Shown here: positions 61,301-64,000 of the stretch, piece after piece
Layout of the letters: the number at the start of each line of letters is the position of its first letter
How positions within the stretch are numbered: the stretch's first letter is position 1
Origin: JAHEFU01 sp041395205
GTDB lineage: Bacteria > 4484-113 > JAFGCY01
Direction: 5' to 3'
Assembly (NCBI GenBank): GCA_041395205.1
Contig: JAWLAZ010000003.1
Location: forward strand, 496,001 to 560,000
Length of the DNA: 64,000 nt
Program-made: the position numbers and the translations under genes
The notes under the pieces: generated by a model
What the model was told of the DNA's origin: nothing
Seen by the model: only the letters and a program-made list of their open reading frames with translations
The model's database searches: none

Positions 61301-62341
61301 TCAAGGCACATGCCCCTTGCTAAGTCCAGAACCGACTGTGGTGATCACATAATCCCCCACCCCGTCCCCGGCGGATACCTCTGCTTCCAATTCGGCGAGC
61401 AGATTGCGACCATTCATAATCCATGGGCTGGCTTGCTCGTTGAACAGGCAGTATCCACTGCGCCAGACATGGCTACCTGCCTGATCCAGGATCGAGAAGT
61501 CAATATCCTGTCCCTTGCTGCGATCATCTCCATAGCCGAGCAACTGATAACCTGCCACATCCAGATTACTGACGTCAGAGTCAGATCCTGCTGATGAGGG
61601 AGGAATGATCTGGGAAGGTCTGAAATTACTGCATCCGACAAGCTGCGCCTGATATTCCAGATGTGTGCTGTTACTGGCATCATCTGACCAGATCGGCAGG
61701 TATGCAAAACTTCCTGGAAAATCCAGGCGCACCTGCCGCGGATCATTGCTTTGCATGTCCAACAGCTGGGGTGCTTCCCCAAACCATGCCAGATTCCAGC
61801 TCCGGGTTCCATCACGGCCACCGAAGCAGGCCTGATCGTACAAACTGGTCTGCAGTGCTGCGAGCCCGAAGCGGTTTCCTCCTTAAGCCTGGAATGGATT
61901 CTTCGGATAGCTGCGAAGATAGCCCCCCGTCTGAAGGACATCTCCAAACTGATGCTTTCCCTGTCCGGCGACCAGATCAGTCCAGCTCGCCCCGGCATAC
62001 CCCGCCGGGCCTGATGTCATGTACGCGGGGTCGAAGGGCTGGATGATCCTCCCTCCGGGATAGCCGGAATGCCGGTAGGAGGTGTTGACACCATTCACTG
62101 TGCCTATGTTGAAGTTGAGCTCTCCTCCATACAGAAAATATGGATAACTGCCATCCTGGTCCGTTGCATAGCGTTCAATCGCCAGTTGGATCTGGAGAAT
62201 GTTGTCCTTTACAGTCTGTTGGCGATATGTCTGCCTGGCAGTAATGGACTGCAGCATGCCAAACCTGACAACTGCGATCACGAAGATGCTCAGGATTGCA
62301 ACCAGGAGCAGATTCAGCAATGAACCAGAAAGCGTCTTCAG
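61301..62341 (-). pseudogene. Pseudopilin 3, degenerate copy
   Basis: Homologous to copies 2 and 4 along its length (IQLAIERYATDQDGSYPYFLYGG, LRSYPKNPFQA, then ACFGGRDG, NLDVAGYQLLGYGDDRSKGQ, GYCLFNEQASPW). Its frame has a TAA at 61883-61885 directly after NPFQA, and reads on in the same frame after it. The N-terminal helix has lost the prepilin signature: GSLLNLLLVAIL in place of GFTLIELLVVVV, so Glu5 and the Phe are gone, and the start codon position now holds CTG with no Shine-Dalgarno. Confidence 0.8.
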
Positions 62342-62445
62342 GTGATTCCGGGAATGAACATGTCTCACTCTCACATCCAGCTGACCCTTCGGAAGGTTGG
62401 AAGTAACACATGGTGTTTGACCAACCGACATCGTATCCGGAAGAC

Positions 62446-63513
62446 TCAGCCTATCCCAGGATCTGCAGCACCTGGCTTGCGGTCCATCCCTGATCCGAGG
62501 TGGATGATGATGAAATCCGGAACTCCATCCGAGAATGGGCGCTCGTCAAAGTCCTCAACAGGAGTCTGGCCGGCATACAAGCCAGAGGTGATCCAGGGGT
62601 TCCGCTCCTGCCCAAGTGTCAGATAGCCAGTTCGCCAGTAATGGTTCCCCGTAGCATTCAGGACGGAATCATCCAGATCCTGGCCCTTGGTTCGCTCACT
62701 GCCGAGCGCGGTCAGGTCATAACCAGCGACATCAATGCTGGAGACGTTTTCCGCATCCTGGTCTCCCAGCGGTGCTTCCATTTCCTCGAGGATCTCGGTG
62801 GCATAACCATTGAACTCAATCTGCGTCACGAAATGCCCATGGTTGCAGACCCTGTCATCCCAGCGCGGATGATAAGTGAAGTTGCCCTGGTACTCCGTGC
62901 GGACCGGCTCGTAGCCATCATTGCTGAAGAACATCATCTGAGGTGATTCTCCGTACCAGGAGATGTTCCACATACACTGGCCATCCCGGCCGCCGAAACA
63001 GGCATGATCAGCGAATGTTGTTGCCAGGGCATCCAATCCAAACACCTTACCGGCAGTACCGACCTGGAAAGGATTGCGGGGATAGCGAGGTAAGTAACCT
63101 TCGAACTGAAGGCTGTCGCCAAACCCGGCGTCGATGTCCTGGTCAATCAGGTTCTGCCATCCCGTGTCGTTGTAGTCCCAGGTATCGGTAGTCTCCCAGA
63201 ACAGATCAAATGGCTGGACGATCCTGCCGGAGTCGTAGACCCTCCATTGATACTGGGGGTTGATTCCGTTAACAGTTCCTATGTTGAACAAGGATTCCCC
63301 ACCATATAGATAGAAGGGATAGATTCCCTCCTCGTCGGTACTGTAGCGCTCAAGCGCGAGCTGGATGCTGTGCAGATTCTGCTTGACCTCCGCCTCTCGC
63401 GCCTTGTCCTTGATCTTGATGAAGTTGGGCAGAGCGATGGCGACCAGCACGCCAATGATAACCACGACAACGAGCAGCTCAATGAGCGTGAACCCTGAGT
63501 GGGAAATGTACAT
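62446..63513 (-). CDS. Large GspG-like pseudopilin 4
   Basis: 355 residues. SGFTLIELLVVVVIIGVLV with Glu5, DKAREAEVKQNLHSIQLALE, GIYPFYLYGGESLFNIGTVN, LPRYPRNPFQVG, HACFGGRDGQCMW, ERTKGQDLDDSV, YWRTGYLTLGQERNPW and PDFIIIHLGSGMDRKPG. ATG at 63513 follows GGAGG. Closest relative is copy 2. A Fur-box-like palindrome lies 44-66 bases upstream. Confidence 0.9.
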   Translation of the reverse strand: MYISHSGFTLIELLVVVVIIGVLVAIALPNFIKIKDKAREAEVKQNLHSIQLALERYSTDEEGIYPFYLYGGESLFNIGTVNGINPQYQWRVYDSGRIVQPFDLFWETTDTWDYNDTGWQNLIDQDIDAGFGDSLQFEGYLPRYPRNPFQVGTAGKVFGLDALATTFADHACFGGRDGQCMWNISWYGESPQMMFFSNDGYEPVRTEYQGNFTYHPRWDDRVCNHGHFVTQIEFNGYATEILEEMEAPLGDQDAENVSSIDVAGYDLTALGSERTKGQDLDDSVLNATGNHYWRTGYLTLGQERNPWITSGLYAGQTPVEDFDERPFSDGVPDFIIIHLGSGMDRKPGAADPGIG

Positions 63514-63556
63514 TCGATCCTCCGGACCTGTGTTCAGGTGCGGAGTTGATTGTATA

Positions 63557-63579
63557 TGATAAATGATAATTATTTATCA
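63557..63579 (-). promoter_or_regulatory. Fur-box-like palindrome
   Basis: Inverted repeat TGATAAAT / ATTTATCA with seven-base spacer GATAATT, in an AT-rich stretch upstream of pseudopilin 4. It resembles the Fur operator (GATAATGATAATCATTATC), which would imply iron control of this gene. Confidence 0.45.
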
Positions 63580-63604
63580 ATATCAATAAAATCATCTGCT
63601 GCAG

Positions 63605-64000
63605 TCAGATAATCCGTCCCTGCAGCATCGGCTCCCACTTGCTGGCTTCCTCGAACACCCGCAGATCATCATGCTCTCGCTGCAGAATCCGGGCCAGCGC
63701 ATCCACCACCAGCGGATCAACATGCATGCCGCTGACGTTGTCATACCGGTCCGTGTGTTCCTGCGTCATGATGCGCAGTTCAGCCAGGGCTTGCGGGACC
63801 GCCATGCCCTGCTTGTATGGACGCGTCTGGGTCAGCGCCTGGAAGATGTCAGCGACGGCCAGAATGCGCCCTTCAAGGGGAATCTCGTCGCCACGCAACC
63901 CAAAGGGATATCCGCTGCCATCGAGCTTTTCATGATGCATGCCGGCAATGCGCGGGATGTCACGCAGTTCACGGCTGAAGTTGATGCGGCGCAGCAGCAG
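63605..64000 (-). CDS. HD-GYP domain protein, partial (5' end beyond the window)
   Basis: The last 130 or so residues of an HD-GYP phosphodiesterase domain: IPRIAGMHHEKLDGSGYP carries the HHExxDGxGYP signature, followed by EIPLEGRILAVADIFQALTQTRPYKQGM and a C-terminal helix. HD-GYP proteins degrade c-di-GMP, in contrast to the GGDEF protein at 14.5 kb. The HD pair itself lies outside the window. Confidence 0.9.
   Translation of the reverse strand: MLLRRINFSRELRDIPRIAGMHHEKLDGSGYPFGLRGDEIPLEGRILAVADIFQALTQTRPYKQGMAVPQALAELRIMTQEHTDRYDNVSGMHVDPLVVDALARILQREHDDLRVFEEASKWEPMLQGRII

Noticed and set aside
60939..61304. 121-codon minus ORF between pseudopilins
   Set aside because: No ribosome-binding site, no recognisable features and mixed composition.

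Overview
The window reads as chromosomal DNA of a GC-rich diderm bacterium. Outer-membrane proteins carry an N-terminal SLH domain, a coiled coil and a beta barrel ending in Phe. There are multihaem cytochromes, large GspG-like pseudopilins, oxygen-sensing diguanylate cyclases and an HD-GYP protein. No ribosomal or other taxonomic marker is present, so I do not assign a phylum; an uncultivated lineage is plausible.

Layout. 1-6.9 kb: a DnaE-type polymerase gene (minus strand) broken up by dispersed low-complexity repeats. It contains a 1.4-kb stretch (about 2989-4450) that is a fine-scale zipper of two non-homologous parts of the same gene, most likely an assembly artefact. 7.0-9.7 kb: an Arn-like lipid-linked sugar cassette (GT2, small flippase, GT-C). 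10.0-28.0 kb: an aromatic amino-acid catabolic island. It has tyrosine phenol-lyase, homogentisate dioxygenase, FAH-family hydrolase, 4-hydroxyphenylpyruvate dioxygenase, acetoacetyl-CoA synthetase and an aminotransferase. Also present are a haem-oxygenase-like diiron protein, a DinB-fold protein (candidate for the missing maleylacetoacetate isomerase), an old yellow enzyme, two globin-coupled GGDEF proteins (one degenerate), and decayed relics of hmgA and of a secreted-protein family.

28.3-36.1 kb: an SLH porin, then a probable extracellular electron-transfer module. This comprises a 9-haem lipoprotein behind a highly structured RNA leader, a cytochrome with 12 CxxCH plus 2 CX4CH sites, a beta-barrel protein with an N-terminal CxxC (MtrB-like), and a 4-haem c554-type cytochrome. 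36.2-47.6 kb: a zinc-ribbon/TPR protein, an SLH protein cut cleanly by a 1,070-bp IS30-family element, secreted proteins, a lipoate ligase-like protein, a polysaccharide deacetylase, an M42 peptidase and a second SLH porin. A cluster of same-orientation DnaA-box-like sites lies at 44.14-44.25 kb.

47.8-57.2 kb: a probable minus-strand operon encoding a membrane-fusion protein, three MacB-type permeases without an ATPase, a 1,040-residue protein (two pseudokinases, a degenerate PP2C-like domain and TPRs) and a membrane-anchored protein. 57.3-58.6 kb: tRNA-Ile(GAT) and an archaeal-type class I aldolase. 58.7-63.5 kb: four tandem large pseudopilin paralogues, one a pseudogene, with a Fur-box-like palindrome upstream of the last. 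63.6 kb to the end: an HD-GYP protein cut by the window edge.

How it fits together (inference): tyrosine is either cleaved to phenol and pyruvate or oxidised through homogentisate to fumarate and acetoacetate, which is activated to acetoacetyl-CoA. Electrons may leave through the porin-cytochrome conduit. c-di-GMP enzymes with an oxygen sensor suggest redox control of surface behaviour.
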